Of a stretch of DNA of 64,000 nucleotides, positions 1-13,529 are shown in pieces. The stretch covers positions 372,001 through 436,000 of the forward strand of contig NC_088778.1 of assembly GCF_954871325.1 (NCBI RefSeq), read 5' to 3'. Positions within the stretch are counted from its first letter, which is position 1, and every line of letters starts with the position of its first letter. The DNA is from Gordionus sp. m RMFG-2023 (Eukaryota; Nematomorpha; Gordioida; Chordodea; Parachordodidae). The position numbers and the translations under genes are program-made. The notes under the pieces are model-generated. The model was not told where the DNA came from, ran no database searches, and saw only the letters and a program-made list of their open reading frames with translations.

Positions 1-977
1 AACAAACAAAAAATATACTACATTTTAATTCTAATATTAATATAATCTCCATTTTAGACCCATCATCATTATCGTTTATTATTTTCCGTGTGGAAAAATG
101 TGATGTGAAATTAATTTTAAAATTATATAATTATTTTCTAATTATTTTTTGAAATTTAAATATTTTTTTTTGTCATTTACCACATATTTATACAATTTCG
201 ACGATTCTAATATTAAATGCCTTATTTTGTATTTTAAATTTTCTTCTATTTTTTTTTATTACTTTTTTTTTTTTGTTGAATAATTTTTTGATAACATTTT
301 TAAAAATAAATAAATTAATATTTTTAAAGATTTTGATAGTTTGACATTTGACATTTTTTATGTCACTTAATTTTTTTTATTTAAAAAATTAGGAAATTTT
401 AAGCTTGTTTTTTTTTAAAAAAAATAAAAAATTATTTAATAAATATTTGATTGAGTTATTTTAGCAAGATTTTCAAGATAGGTCTATTTTAATCTATGTG
501 GAGGAGTAAATAAAGTATATTAGAAAGCAATAATAAAATATTAATGTAATTAAGATCAAATTAGCCTAGTCAAGAGAATGTATCTGTAATACTAAGGATA
601 TTTGAAAGCTTGTATGGCCCTAATAAGGCACCATGATGTTGAACGAATAGATTAATATGGTAAAAAAATTAATAAGTAATCATGTTGGAAAATAAATTAC
701 GGAAAGAAAATACATTACCTAAATGGAGATAGGGAATATCTCAAATTGCAATAGCACATTGGCGCGCTATTGTTAGCAAACATACAAATTAACTAATTTA
801 GTAGCGAGAACAGCTGATATAATAGATAGGAACCCAACTATTTAAGGTTAATATGTTTTTGCACTCTTTTTATTAAAGGGAAGAGATATTTGATCTTATA
901 AAGTTAAATGATTCCTTTTAGTGATTCATGTAGTAAGTGGAAAATGAATGATTATCTAGCGCACAGGCTGAAACTGT

Positions 978-1150
978 AGTGTCGTTAAACGGCTCTGAGC
1001 TGATTCTTCAAAACGGATAACCTCAATATTTTAGCCAGATAAATATTGCCTCTAAGCCTCGAGATTACGCACATTGATGTCTAGACCCTTTGTTCCTTCT
1101 ATTAGCAAAATCTTCAGGATCGAGTTAGCCGTTTTTACAAATAAAAAAGT
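978..1150 (+). repeat. Foldback MITE, AGTGTTGT family, diverged copy
   Basis: The sequence begins AGTGTCGTTAAACGGCTC. It keeps the internal blocks seen in the better copy at 17942-18156: an AATATTTTAGCCA-type block, CTCGAGATT, a GTTCCTTCTA block, a TCTTCAGG block and GAGTTAGCCGTTTTT. The right terminal inverted repeat is eroded. It is non-coding. Confidence 0.6.
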
Positions 1151-1379
1151 TAAATAAAAGTGAATATTTTTAATAATCTCATTTAATATTAATATATTAA
1201 TTTTGAATGTTAGTTAAACAAAAACCACCATTTCCATATTTCTATAATTTGAATAATCTTTTATTTTTGGCCTTTTCCTCTCTCGATATCACAAAAAAAT
1301 ATTAAGAAAATTATAAAATAAATGAATAAAATATATTTATTATATATATAAAATAATTAAAAAGGCAAAAACCTCGTAT

Positions 1380-1478
1380 TTAAGATAGGCATAACTTGAG
1401 GGTGCAGTTTCGAAATGAACATGACCCTGTCTTGTTAAAGGCCAAGTTCTCTATCTCATCTTCACTGAAGGTCTTCAT
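1380..1478 (-). CDS. Possible small ORF or lone exon, unidentified
   Basis: The minus strand encodes 32 residues beginning MKTFSEDEIENLAFNKTG and ending with a TAA stop. Residue composition is coding-like (acidic start, three cysteines) in a region that is otherwise AT noise. I do not recognise a family. No promoter, partner exon or clear donor site could be tied to it. It could be an isolated terminal exon or chance. Confidence 0.2.
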   Translation of the reverse strand: MKTFSEDEIENLAFNKTGSCSFRNCTLKLCLS

Positions 1479-2821
1479 ATCACTCATAAATATTTATAAA
1501 ATAAAAACACCATTACATTTTTTTCCGTTTTTATACCAAGGATAATATTTTCAGTTTTAAAGTTAAATTAGAAAAATTATTTATTATAGGTTTATTTAAT
1601 ATATTCCCGTGTTATAGTTACATATGTATGTTTATAATCTTATATTCGAATATCATTATAAAATTATGATACGAATTATGCATACCATTATAATGAAAAC
1701 CTTGAAAAAATAAACCGTTTATAAATTGTAAATAGTAATATATTTTAAGTTTTCTTTTGGCACAATATTTTTATGTTTATTTTATAAGGGGGAAAAAAAT
1801 ATTTAAATAATTTTGAGGAACATTCTTTTCTGGATGTGAGGTTTTCTGATGATTAAAAATAAATAAATTTTATGCAAACATGTCTAAAACGTCGAAGTTT
1901 TATTTTCCCTGATGCGTAAAACAAGTTCGTGTTATATTTTATCAATCTCACGAAGTTGTCGGTTCTCTTACGGTCGAGTCCAATTTGCTATGCTTATATA
2001 CCTAAAACAAACTATTCGTTAGTCGATATTATATTTGATTTGCATTTTAAAGATATTTGATAATCGTACTTTTGTGAGTAGAGTTACAATCACACTATAC
2101 AAAAGGGTGTAGGCTAAAAAGAAAAATGTACGATTAGTTGTTGTCAGGCAAATTTAATTCATGTTTTTGACAACTAACTTAATCGAAAATTTTTTGCTTA
2201 TTTGTGTTTTGTATAATTTTTATCAGATTTTACACGAAAGATACATTCGTAATACTCGATACAAATAGAAGAGTCATAGATGAAGCACAAGACGATTTTA
2301 AGTAGTATTATATGTATATCCATTAATATTATGGATATTTGCTAATAGCTGAAATCGCGGACAGGTGGTAGGCGGATTTAAAAACGCCTTTTAGAAATAT
2401 GATTCGTCCAAATATGTTGTGACTGTTACGTGTAGTTAAATTTTGGAAAGGTGCGGAGGCGGTTTTTTAGCCGTTCAAGTTTTGTGCGAACTAAAAATAA
2501 TCATCTAAGTTTCGTGAAAATAATTTCTAGCACAAGTACATTTAACTTGTTCCCAAATTTTTTGTTCGCTCATCTTTAAGGCTTAATTGTTTCGAATTTT
2601 TGTCAAAAGATACATATATTTCTATACATTATATCTACCATATGTTCATTTAGTAGTTGGGAGCGCGGTATTCAAAAGATATTGATCAAAAAATAATTTC
2701 TTCTCATCCATTTTGCTAAATAACTTTTATGTTAGATATTATTTATAATTTCGAGGATAAAATGTAGTAAATCTTTTGAATTTAATGAAATTTATAAGAG
2801 AAATTTCATGTCTAAAGATGC

Positions 2822-2926
2822 CAAATAAACTTGGTCCGAGGGTTTCAGCTGCTTTCCGGCAAGGGGTGAATGATCAAATAAACATGGTCTGAGATTTCAG
2901 CTGCTTTGCGGCAAGTGGTAAGTGGA
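2822..2926. repeat. Two-copy tandem repeat, about 53 bp
   Basis: The block CAAATAAAC..GGTC.GAG..TTTCAGCTGCTTTCCGGCAAG-like occurs at 2822 and again at 2875 with a few substitutions. Confidence 0.6.
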
Positions 2927-3177
2927 AAATTTATGAAATAGGAGATTTTCAGGGCAACGATTACACAAAATGAGCGAGTCTTCTTTATGTGACATCTACA
3001 AAACCGAATACGTTTACCGATTATGTTATTCCAGTGGTATCTAAAACGCTGATGTAAATCTTGAAAACAGCTGATGAGTCTGTAGCCGACTTACTATCTA
3101 ATCGCTGACGCTACAACAGGGGGTTGCAATGTCACAATCGTCGTTGAAATATAATAAGAGTGAAATAACGAATAAAT

Positions 3178-4184
3178 AGTGCTGTGAAGTAACGTCAAAG
3201 TAACGTCGTTACTAACGACGTTACTTTTTTTGATGAAAAGGAACGCCATTCGTTACCTTCAGCTATAGGTAACGAGTAACGTTAAGCGTTTCTATTTTTG
3301 AGTGACGATAACGCAAAACGTTACTTTACTCGTTGTAAGCCGAGTTTTAATTCATATCAATCACTTCCAACTTTTTTTTCTAAATTCTCCTTGTTAAATT
3401 ATCAATCGAAATTTATATTCAATCAAAATTCAGAGTAAATATAATGATATTATTAATTAATTTATAATTTATTTTAAAAGAATATTAGGTCCATTAGGAT
3501 TTACTTTTCCATATGCCTTCCCTGGCCCCAATTTGATAAAAAAGAACAGGCTTGATTCCTTTATTCAACACACACACTAGAATATTTTCAGATAATGATA
3601 AAAAAATTTTTGATGTGGAAATGAATGAAGATCTTTGTGAAGATGATCTTTCAAGCTTTTTTGAAAATAAAGATATTTCCTTAAATATTTTTAATAAATT
3701 CCCCGAATTATATAACACCACTCTCCCATCCTCTGTGCCAATTGAACATGTGTTTAGCAAGGCGAAAGCTGTGTTAAATACTAAGCGCTCATGTTTATCT
3801 GATCAAAATTTTGAAAATCAATTGTTGTTAAAAATAAATAAAAAATTGTTACATAAAGATGTTATCTTATAATATATTATTTTTGTATAATTTTATTCAT
3901 ATTATCATTATTTATGAAAATTTTTTTATAAAAAGATCTTATCTTATATGTTCTTTTTGTATAGTTTTATTTTATTATATATTGTCCGAAAGAAATAAAT
4001 ATTTTTTTGCATTATATATAACATTTAATTTTTTTAAGTAACGAGTAGTCCGTTACTTTTTTGAGAAGTCGGTAACGCGCGTTACTTTTGTAAAATGGTA
4101 ACGAGGAACGGTAACGCGTTCCATTTTTCAGATGTAGCGAGTAACGGTAACGCGTTTCTTTTTTGTATTAATGTTTACAGCACT
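3178..4184 (+). mobile_element. hAT-family DNA transposon, internally deleted
   Basis: The element has perfect 8-bp terminal inverted repeats AGTGCTGT...ACAGCACT and is bordered on both sides by ATAAAT, probably part of the original 8-bp target duplication. The subterminal regions (about 3184-3340 and 4038-4165) are packed with CGTTAC/GTAACG motifs in both orientations, as expected of transposase-binding sites. The interior keeps only the C-terminal part of a transposase. The element is about 1 kb, far below an autonomous hAT of roughly 2.5-5 kb, so it is non-autonomous. Confidence 0.75.
3552..3872 (+). pseudogene. hAT transposase C-terminal (dimerisation) fragment
   Basis: An open frame of 106 residues. 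The second half, with TTLPSSVPIEHVFSKAKAVL and a following RSCLSDQNFENQLLLKIN-type segment, is the classic hATC dimerisation block of hAT transposases (consensus near 'S..P.ER.FS.AG.....R..L....VE.L..L'). The BED zinc finger and the RNase H-like catalytic domain are absent upstream, so this is a remnant with no catalytic capacity. It lies between the CGTTAC-rich ends of the hAT element. Confidence 0.75.
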
Positions 4185-4586
4185 ATAAATAAATAATAAT
4201 TTTGCCTTTTGGTGGGTTATTTTGATAATTGCCATTTTACCCCGAAGGGAATACCATACACCAGATTGTTAGTAGATACTAAATAGCTCTACTTTTACTT
4301 AATCCCTAACTATAGTCATAGTGTAAAAAAAATAGAAAGCTCAAATATTTGTAGTTTTAATGATGAGGCTTTCAAATAATACAATTAGTTTAATTTTAAA
4401 ATAAAAATGTTATCGGAAACAAAAGAGCAAAATACCTTCCATATAATGTCCCGATCTCTCCTAATTTCTACTCATAAATTGAAGAATTCAATAAAATTAC
4501 AGGTTTATTTATTTTGCCATACTCCATTGTTTCATCATCTAATCTAGGAGAATGATAATATAAAGAAAATTTGATCACCAATAGAT

Positions 4587-4685
4587 AGTATTGTTAAATG
4601 GCTGGCCTAGGTTTAGACATATATTATCAAAATTGCGAGGGCTTACTCAATATTTTTCTAGGTAAAATATTGAGTTAGTTACTAC
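4587..4685. repeat. AGTGTTGT-family foldback fragment
   Basis: It opens AGTATTGTTAAATGGCT and ends AAAATATTGAGTTAG, the same terminal blocks as the complete copies. The middle is diverged or missing. Confidence 0.4.
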
Positions 4686-6328
4686 TAAATCTTAAGTAGT
4701 ACCCACACTATAAGAGGTATAAGACAACTGCAGCCTAAAATTTATATAGCTATCTAAATTCTGGTTGAAGCGATATAGCAATTGTATCTTACAAGAGCGA
4801 ATTTCTCGCCGTCCAACTCTGCTTTTTCCCTTAGATATTCATCATAAATGAACCTTTCTAAATAGGTGGTTGAACATGCTGATCGTCAGAACTTATGTTA
4901 GAGGTAGGATGTTAAGAACTAAGCATTATCTTTTGGAGATGGTAGTTTCACTTTCAGCGCCAAGCAAAATACATATTCTTGTAATATGGTCTCTCGGGTG
5001 GAGTACGCTAGTGACATAACTATCTAGTAAAAATAGCTGTTTTGAAATTATTTTTAACCTATTACCACAAAAAAGTTATGTGTGGATATTGAAAATTGAA
5101 GGATGGAATGCAAATCTATTATTAAATTATATATTTATCATACACATATCTTTAATACCCTTTTTAAGAAGTTGTATACGTCTTTCTTCTACTCTAACAT
5201 CATCTTTATCCAAAAATATTGGTTATATCATATGGATGCTAACTGTATACTCTTAGTTTTGTCTAAGGATTTCATTTATAGGTTTATCAGTATAATATTG
5301 AGATGTGTACAGCTCACTTTTTTTAAAACTAAATTAAATATCTAAAGTATTCTTATCCTCTTATGTATCATTTTGTATGCTTAATTTTGTTTTAAAATTT
5401 TTCCAACCTTTACTATTGCCAGGTTTCTTCATAATGATATTACATAATTAAATCCAAATTTCAAAGTAGGTGTTCAAAAAAAAAATTGAAACAAAAGTAC
5501 ATAAAAATGGAAAATTATTTATTAAATATCAAAACTGCCTAAATTTTAATTACTGCATGAATCTAATATTTTTTCGGGGCTCTCTTCTTCCTTCCTTGCC
5601 TATCTCCAATTCCTCCCATCCCACCTCCAAATCCTCCCATTCCATTAACAGCCCAAAAACTTGTATAATTTTTTTTTTTACTACTCATTTAATTTAAAAT
5701 ACTGCTAATGTTGATTAATTTTACTACACATTTCTCATTAAAAAAAAACTCCCCAAATATTTATCTAGTAATAAGATGGCTCTATATCCTGGCTCTCAAT
5801 TGTATAATCGATTATTCCTCCAACTTTTCTTACATTATTTTGTATATATCACGGGAGGGATTTTAATTACTAAGAGTATAATATCTGTCTCTTTTTTGTT
5901 AGATCACTCTAGGATTCATCAATATGCGTAGCATCTGCATTTTTTGGCTTTGTGGAGAAGGGTGGGGATCCCCCTGCTCCATCTCTCCTCTGCGCAAGCG
6001 CCTGTAGAGTTATGTATGTAAAATTTTTTTTTATATAAAATAGATTAGGTTCTAATCTATAATATGCTTATCAAAGATTCGATAATTCTGAAGAAAAACG
6101 AAGAAGCAGCAACATCTAGTCAATGATATTTAAGGATATCTCTAGTCTACTATTATCGTTACTCTTATGGATTTATATAATTTATTAATAATATTCATTG
6201 TATCTTACCCGCTACGCAAAATGTCGTTAGGCGATGAAAGTCTTGAAAGTCCTAACCTATTCATATAATATTCACTTAATAACGTTTCTTTACTCAACAT
6301 GTCCCCAGAAAGTTTATTTAAAATTTGA

Positions 6329-6352
6329 TAAAATTTAGTCCGTTAGTTGGCG
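6329..6352 (+). repeat. Dispersed GTCCGTTAGTTGGCG repeat, copy 1
   Basis: It contains AAATTTAGTCCGTTAGTTGG. The same block recurs at 56131 and 60075 with longer shared flanks. Confidence 0.5.
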
Positions 6353-6509
6353 CTAAATGCAAAGAATACAATTGAAAATTTAAAATATATATATATATAT
6401 TAGTAGTGTTAATGTGTTTTTTTCCGGTCACGTGTTATTTTTTACAAATTTAAATCATTTTTTGAGGGCGTAATTTTAAATCTATAAATCTGTATATTCT
6501 ATATCATGT

Positions 6510-6511
6510 AA

Positions 6512-6599
<88 letters not shown>
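6510..6599. repeat. (GAAA)n microsatellite
   Basis: About 22 nearly perfect AAAG units. Any open frame across it is an artefact of a tetramer read in three phases. Confidence 0.95.
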
Positions 6600-6600
<1 letters not shown>

Positions 6601-8233
6601 GGACAATTTTGCTGGTAACCTTTCGAGTCATTTGTAATTTATATAAAAAAAAATACATGGAGAAAGTTAATATAAATTAGATTAAGTTTAAAAGTTCTTG
6701 GAAAAATTGTCAGAAATTCCTAGGACATGTATTTCAAACATTCCAGCATACATTTACGGCAAAATCTGAATATTAAATTTTCTAAAAACACGCTCAAAAA
6801 ATGATCGAAAGTTGAAAAAATGACACATAGCTTGATTGACGTTAACATATATATATGACACCGAATATTAATAATTATTTGAAATTTAAAATATTTAGTG
6901 ATTACACGTTGTCATCATTGATGTCTTAAAATTTAATTTTATTTATTACCTGTTTATGTCACAATTATGACCAGATTCTGAATTTCTCCGATCTCCGTGA
7001 AAAGGGAAATAAGACGTTAAAAACTCTATTTAATTTATTTTCTCTTCCGGATTGAAGGAAAGACCCAGACAGTGCTCTAGTATTCTGCTCTATAGACCTA
7101 CCTTCGTTTAGGCCAATGATCTTCTGGTCCTGATGCTAAAACAATATGTGTTCGAGGTTACCCTCCAACCCAAGAAAAGATTTTTTAATGACGTAATTAG
7201 ATTGCCCGCCCCCCCCCCTCCCTCCTCCTAGGAACTGAGCATTATGCTAACACGTGATTAGAGATTTTGGTAAATGTTTAATAACTGTCACTTTTTTTGT
7301 TGATCTCATTTCTAAACTTCCTCTCATATCAATAAAGTAAAAAGTGGTAGTATTCCTATTAACTAATAGACTTAGAACTAAAGGTTAATTTGATTTTTTT
7401 TAAAATTCTATTAAAGCTTACAAATACGCTGTTGGAAATTGGTTTTTCTTAAAAACAAAATTAATATAGATAAATTCTTTAGAAAACAAGTTTTAGTAAA
7501 TAGCAAAATATGAAATAAAATCCATTAATATCAAAATGCTATAGAGGAAGATATGGGATTAAGTGTAATAGATTTTATAATATCGTAATTAAGAGAGAGG
7601 GTTCAAAATAAAACATTTCAAAAAATGCATCAGTTTTAAGATATCAATCTTGTATCGATATCATTATGGATTTAGAGTTTTTGAAATTTTGTACTTTTGT
7701 AAAGGTGTACTTGTAATATTGTTGTTATAATAATAATAATAATAATATAAATAGCTTTTATAGAAATTGCGTTAAACGATTAATGGAGATAGAAATACAT
7801 CTTAAAGGATAAATTTAAAAGATAAATGTATGTAAAGGCTTTTATAAAAATACCTTAAATGAATGTATATTTATATTTTTTTTCTAGCCCATTATAATAT
7901 CAATATGTATTTAATATTACAAAGCGTAATGATTTAAAAAAGAGAATTAATCTCCATATTGGCTCCAAATAGCTTAAGCTACAGAATTCTATTTTTACAA
8001 AGTATTTGTTATGGTTACTCTGCAGAGAGAGCTGACTATTCACATTAAAGAGGTGGTTGCTCAAAACTTAGTTAGAGTTACATAGAAAGTTACCATAACT
8101 TGTAACCAGTTAGTGAGATATTTTGGTTATATCATAGTTAACAATTTTTATCCGAAAATATGATGGTAATAATACACGAAATGATTTGCATTAAATAAAA
8201 GAAGTTTTAAATAAAATCATAGGATTTATATTA

Positions 8234-8284
8234 AGAGAAGAGAAGAGAAGAGAAGAGAAGAGAAGAGAAGAGAAGAGAAGAGAA
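8234..8284. repeat. (GAGAA)n pentamer microsatellite
   Basis: About ten perfect GAGAA pentamers. Confidence 0.9.
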
Positions 8285-8455
8285 TCGTGATTTGGAATAC
8301 ATAATGGATTTCGGAATTTCTCCATTTGACCACAATATGGAAGATGGATTTTTAAATTTTGCGAAATCTTTATTTTTGATTTAAGATATCGCGGAGAAAA
8401 AATTTTTTAAACCCTGGCCGGGCGGTTATCTCTGCAGGTCTCCGATATGTATAGT

Positions 8456-8570
<115 letters not shown>

Positions 8571-9490
8571 AATTATATGAAAAGATCGGATATATTAAAA
8601 ACATTGTGCAAAAAGTTCATTTGAAAAAATAGACTGAAATTCATAACGCGGAGTTATTCGACATGCTGGAATACATTTCTGGTTCAAATAATATTTTTTT
8701 TTTAACTTTAAAAATGGCCCCTTAGCTAATGATCAGTTGATCGATTCAGAATTCCTCCATGGATCTCACGTTATCATAGGGCAAAATATCATTTACAATA
8801 AACAACAATAACAATAACAATCTCATATATAAGATATTATATTTTATCATGAAAAACAGGGTTTCAATGAAATGATATTTACAATTAAGATTGTAGTATG
8901 GGTAATTTAATGGTTTGATAACCTTAGATCCAAAAATTAGAAAAATATTGTTTTTTTGTAATTACCTAAATTAAATTTTCTAAAACTTGCCTTATACAAG
9001 CGTTTTAAATACAAAATCCTTTTGCTTTGTAATTTCTATCTTTTTTTGGACATATTAAATAAGATACTTATATCTATATCGATCATACTTTAAAAATGTA
9101 TTTTGTATCTTTTTTTCATTTTCTTGACAAAAGATAGAGATTTTGTTCAAAAAATTTAGCATTCACTTTTAACATTTTTCCCCAGTGATTTCTTGGATTA
9201 ATTTTGTTGTTTTTTTAGTGATTTTTCCACCTTACTTTCCCATTTTTCCCATTTTTTTTTATTAATATTCATTAGTATTTTATATTTATAGAGTATGTCA
9301 ATTTTATTGATGTTATAGAAAACAGGTAATTCAAATCGTGCGCCTGTTTCCTATTATTATTATAAGGTTGAACAAAAAATTTATTTTTTTATACTTCGCT
9401 GTCCACGAATTTCTCTTTAGGGACACAGTTTACTTGTCATAATTTAGTAATACAAGGACAATTTCGATTTGTTGTCTTTTTTTTTCATCG

Positions 9491-9582
9491 TCACTTTCGA
9501 TTTTTATACTTCATATAAATCACTTTTGATTTTTATTATTCATATAAATCGCTTGTGATTTTTATTATATATTCATTATAAA
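9491..9582 (+). repeat. Three-unit tandem repeat of about 29 bp
   Basis: Units start TCACTTTCGATTTTTAT, TCACTTTTGATTTTTATTA and TCGCTTGTGATTTTTATTA. The third is slightly extended. Confidence 0.6.
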
Positions 9583-9589
9583 TCGTAAT

Positions 9590-9810
9590 AGAGATCTACA
9601 AAGCTGGGCCCACTTATAAATTTTTGGCAGAAGTTGTCCGACCCACCATATTCTTTATAATTTTATTTTAAATTACCCCGGTCCTTTATGACCCCGGCCT
9701 ATTAAATTTTTTTTTTGTACGAGTTTTCCGGTATCTAGATCTATTTCTTTTTATATTTACCAATTTTGTTTGTAGTGCATTTGTAATTGTATCGTATCGT
9801 AACTGAAAAT
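9590..9810 (+). repeat. ATCTACAAAG dispersed repeat (SINE-like), copy 1
   Basis: It starts GATCTACAAAGCTGGGCCC and ends near TTTGTAATTGTATCGTATC. The same start and end blocks bracket 17579-17885 and 56633-57175. The length and the conserved 5' and 3' blocks suggest a short retroposon or MITE family. No Pol III boxes are clear. Confidence 0.4.
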
Positions 9811-11801
9811 TCCGTGAATTGGACAGCGAAAATAGAGAAGGATTAAGCTGTTATTGTAATGAACATTAGCTTGATATTCGAGGGGTAATATATATGTTCG
9901 GAGTCAGTTAAAATTTCGGAAAATAGAATGATGGATTTATATGAATATACTAGTTTATATTTATAAGGCTCAGTTGTCACGCCTTTTTGGTTTTGAACGT
10001 CAATTAAATGACATGAATGTTGATTAAAATGGTCAGTCAAAGTGGTAAACCACAAAATAGCGCTATAGCTGACTCCTGTATATTCTTGATTGATGAACTG
10101 CCAATCTATTATTATATACAAATCATTAGAATAATCAGAGATTTGCGGGGCCTACCCAAAATTTTTATATATAAATTGTCAAGCCTTGTCCCAAAATCTT
10201 TTACGAATAAATAGCCCTGACAGGTGGCGCTCGTTATAATAATTTTTTAAAAAAAAATTCCCTTGGCCTGCTCACAGGCCTTCAGACGGGGCAGAACAGG
10301 GATCTGAACATCTTTATATCTTAGGAATACTTAGATAATTTTAAAAAAATACTGAGATGGTTCCTCTGGAGAAATAAACCATAGAAGATGTTATTTATTT
10401 GGAATTTATCTTTTAAATCGTTGAAACAATCAACATACATATTATTTTTCTATGTATTTCTGTTGATTGGTTTACATCTCTATAACTCTACTCTCAATGG
10501 TTATACACAGTTCCTTTATTGTCCTTGGGAAAGTGGGAATATTAATTTCCATGTGAATCACGGGATTATCCTAACATCCTCATCGACTTAATGGCTTATT
10601 GTGCAGAAGGAATAGTTACATTTTTTGTATAATATCCTGTATCTAAGATATTATATGTCATTGAGATACTCTCATTTTGTAAAAGATACAAATACCTTTT
10701 ATATCTTTTTAATAAGATACTTATATCTGCCTGGGATAAAATTATGTTATGAAGAATCTGCTTATCAGGATGCTTTTTTTAAGGATATGCCCAATTTTGG
10801 TTAGCGGAATATATTTATGTATAATATTTTTTTTAAACAATTAATGCATCGTACACTTTTTACTAAAGATATAGAATAAAATTTCTAATGTAACTGGAGA
10901 CGGAAAGTATGGGCTGCTTGACCCAAGTCTCGGATATTGGAGACCGTTTTCTCGGACTCGCTGTAAGAGGTAACCCTCCGAGACCCAACTCGAACATTAG
11001 ATATTCGAAAGATGCCTAAATAATCAATTAGTTTCAACGAAATTTTAATCAGAATGACATGTTATTTATTTTTAATCTTACACATGTTATTCATTCATTT
11101 ACGTAATTGACATTTCCCCAAATTAACGATTTCCTTGAATGTTCATTTTGACTGGTTAAAACTTCTATTACTTACATCATATTTATCTGGTTAAATAAAA
11201 TTTATATTATATTCTACTTAGCCATCATATAGGTTGGAACAATTAATTTGTACTCTGGCTCGGACACTAGATTCTTTTGTGGGTCATAGAAACATCGGGG
11301 GAAAAAAAATAGTATTAATAATGGATTTCGTGTAAATTTCTATTGATTACTCAAACTGACTCCAAGTATTGAAGTTCGGAGCCAAAAAATTTCAACCTTG
11401 GAGTGCGAGTCAAAAATCGGCTGAGCCTTGATGGACCTGAAATTTCAGTGTATTTCCCGCTCAAAATTCGAATTTTAAGAAATATGTGCGCACATAGATT
11501 TATTATTGCATTTGAACTATTGCAAGAATAAGTATGGGTAGATATAACTTTGCCCTAATCATGTATGTCCTGGCTTATTTTCTAAATATGTAGTATATAC
11601 TAGCCCAGTAGCACCGAACTACTTAGCTCGAATTTATTGTTATTCGACCCAAAATTTTGGCAAGTTTTTTTTCTTCCCTAGACCATACCCGCGTTATTTT
11701 TATTTTATTCGTATTTGTATCGAATTCGTAACTCGTTTTTAAAAGAACCGAGTTTGCAACTCGAATCGGTTTAAAAGATTTTATAAATATTTTTTTTAAT
11801 A

Positions 11802-11938
11802 AATTTGCAATATCTGTATTTATGATAAGATTACCCCTAACCCTAATATAAATTTGCAATATCGGTATTTATAAGATTAACCCTAACCCTAATATGAATT
11901 TGCAATGTCCATTTTATGATAACCCCCCCCCCCCCTAA
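11802..11938 (+). repeat. Tandem repeat with interstitial telomere-like CCCTAA motifs
   Basis: Three copies of a roughly 46-50 bp unit start AATTTGCAATATC at 11802, 11851 and 11897. The first two end in CCCTAACCCTAATAT. The last runs into a 13-base C tract followed by CTAACC. CCCTAA is the complement of the usual animal telomere repeat TTAGGG. Confidence 0.65.
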
Positions 11939-12895
11939 CCTTATTTTATATAAGATGTAATTTTTTATTTACAGTTTAAAAAAATTGCAAAAATAATAGT
12001 CAAAGAGAGGTAAAGCGAACGCGTAGCGTTAAATAATTATTACAACAATAAAATAATTATAAAATTTTAAAATACTCAAAAAAAAATAATACTTTTGGTG
12101 CCAGCCAATTAATTTTTTCTTACAAAAATAGCCAAAAAAAAATGATATAACAAGTCTACAAAATTAAAGCTAATATAATTATTAATATGTTACAAATTTG
12201 AGCCGTAATCATAAAAAAATAGTCATAAAACAAAATTTAATGATACGCAATTTACTTTTTAAAATTAAACCGTGACCTTACCACATCGCAATAATTATAG
12301 ATATTATATTGAGAACGATACACATATTTAGAAGACTATTTTATATGAAATCATTGACTATGAGGTTTTTTTTTTAAAGATTTTTATGTTGTATGTGCTT
12401 AATAACATGGAACTCCATTTTTACGTTCTTTTTTCTCAATCAAAACAACAAACTAACTCCTAGAAGGCAACTCTAGACCCAACCCACCCCCTGAACCCTT
12501 ATTCTAATAGAAATGATTAATTCGAAAAATAGCGTCTTTCAATAATTATATACAAAAAAAAAATAAACAAAATTTCCGCTTACGCACCGCGTAAATAACA
12601 AAATAAATCGCCTTAAATTTCGCATTTATAAAATGGCTTATCACATGTTTAGGAGAAAGGTAAATATCTTTGGGGACAGGGTTAAAAATCAACATTGCAT
12701 GTAATATAACTATAATTAATATTTAAATTAGGGACCGGGTATAAAATGAATTTTGGGTCTAGAACTTTCTGGAATGGGTGACTAATATTATTATGATTAC
12801 AGATCGGTTATTTTACCTCCCAAGTATTAAAAGAATATAAATGCGAATGTCAAAAAGGGCTGATAACTCGGTAAAGGATTTAGAACTCGAAATTT

Positions 12896-12975
12896 AAACC
12901 GATCTGCATCGGGCCCAATTTTAAAAACCCGGCCCGAACCCAAATTTTTTTTAAAGAAATTTACCGGCCCGGTTC
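12896..12975. repeat. CCCGGCC-rich dispersed repeat copy
   Basis: Short GC-rich words (CCCGGCCCGAACCC, ACCGGCCCGGTTCGAA) alternate with AT tracts. The same words occur at 22150-22290, 43699-43768 and 48200-48235, so this is a repeat family and not a CpG island. Confidence 0.45.
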
Positions 12976-13399
12976 GAATTTATTCGAATATATAAATTCA
13001 TTACTATAATTATACTCGAAATGAAAGTTATATGGCGTCTAGTTTTTATAAATAAAATCAAAATATTATTTTTTTTTTTTAGTAATTATTTTTAAATTTG
13101 AATTTAAAAAAAAAATTAATTAATTTTATAATTAAAGTTATATATTACAAAATTTGCAAACCCCAAATATCACTATAATTATGTCACATGATCTAAAAGA
13201 AGAAAGAAGAATAATAATAAAAAAAATGTTATCTATCTCTTATTAGAAATCAATGAAAAACGTCTATAAATGTCAATTATATATCAACGGATATGACAGT
13301 ATAATCGCAGAATATATCACCATTCAATCACTTTCAAATATCTTATATAATTACGAAACCATATTATCTTAAAAAAAAATTTATACACCCAGGCAGAGG

Positions 13400-13529
13400 C
13401 TGCACCGAAAATATTTGAGATTTCAATAATATAATGTCTAGACCTTCGTTCCTTCTATGAGCAAGATCTACAGGTTTGCGTGAAGTTTTTCTGGATGAAA
13501 TATTGAGTTAGCAGCCATTTAACAATACT
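13400..13529 (+). repeat. AGTGTTGT-family foldback MITE, 3' part
   Basis: It retains TGTCTAGACCTTCGTTCC, a CTACAGGTTTGCGTGA block, TATTGAGTTAGC and the end ATTTAACAATACT. The left end is missing or unrecognisable. Confidence 0.5.

Larger units (their letters stand above)
1..3177. other. AT-rich intergenic region without a supported gene
   Basis: No open reading frame here looks coding apart from a 32-codon minus-strand candidate near 1.4 kb, listed separately. The stretch contains one copy of the AGTGTTGT foldback repeat (978-1150), a two-copy tandem repeat of about 53 bp (2822-2926), and otherwise homopolymer-rich AT sequence. Confidence 0.6.

Noticed and set aside
9843-10591. Overlapping frames of 65-92 codons on both strands
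   Set aside because: Low-complexity composition rich in I, Y and N, as expected of random AT-rich DNA. No motif, and frames overlap on opposite strands.
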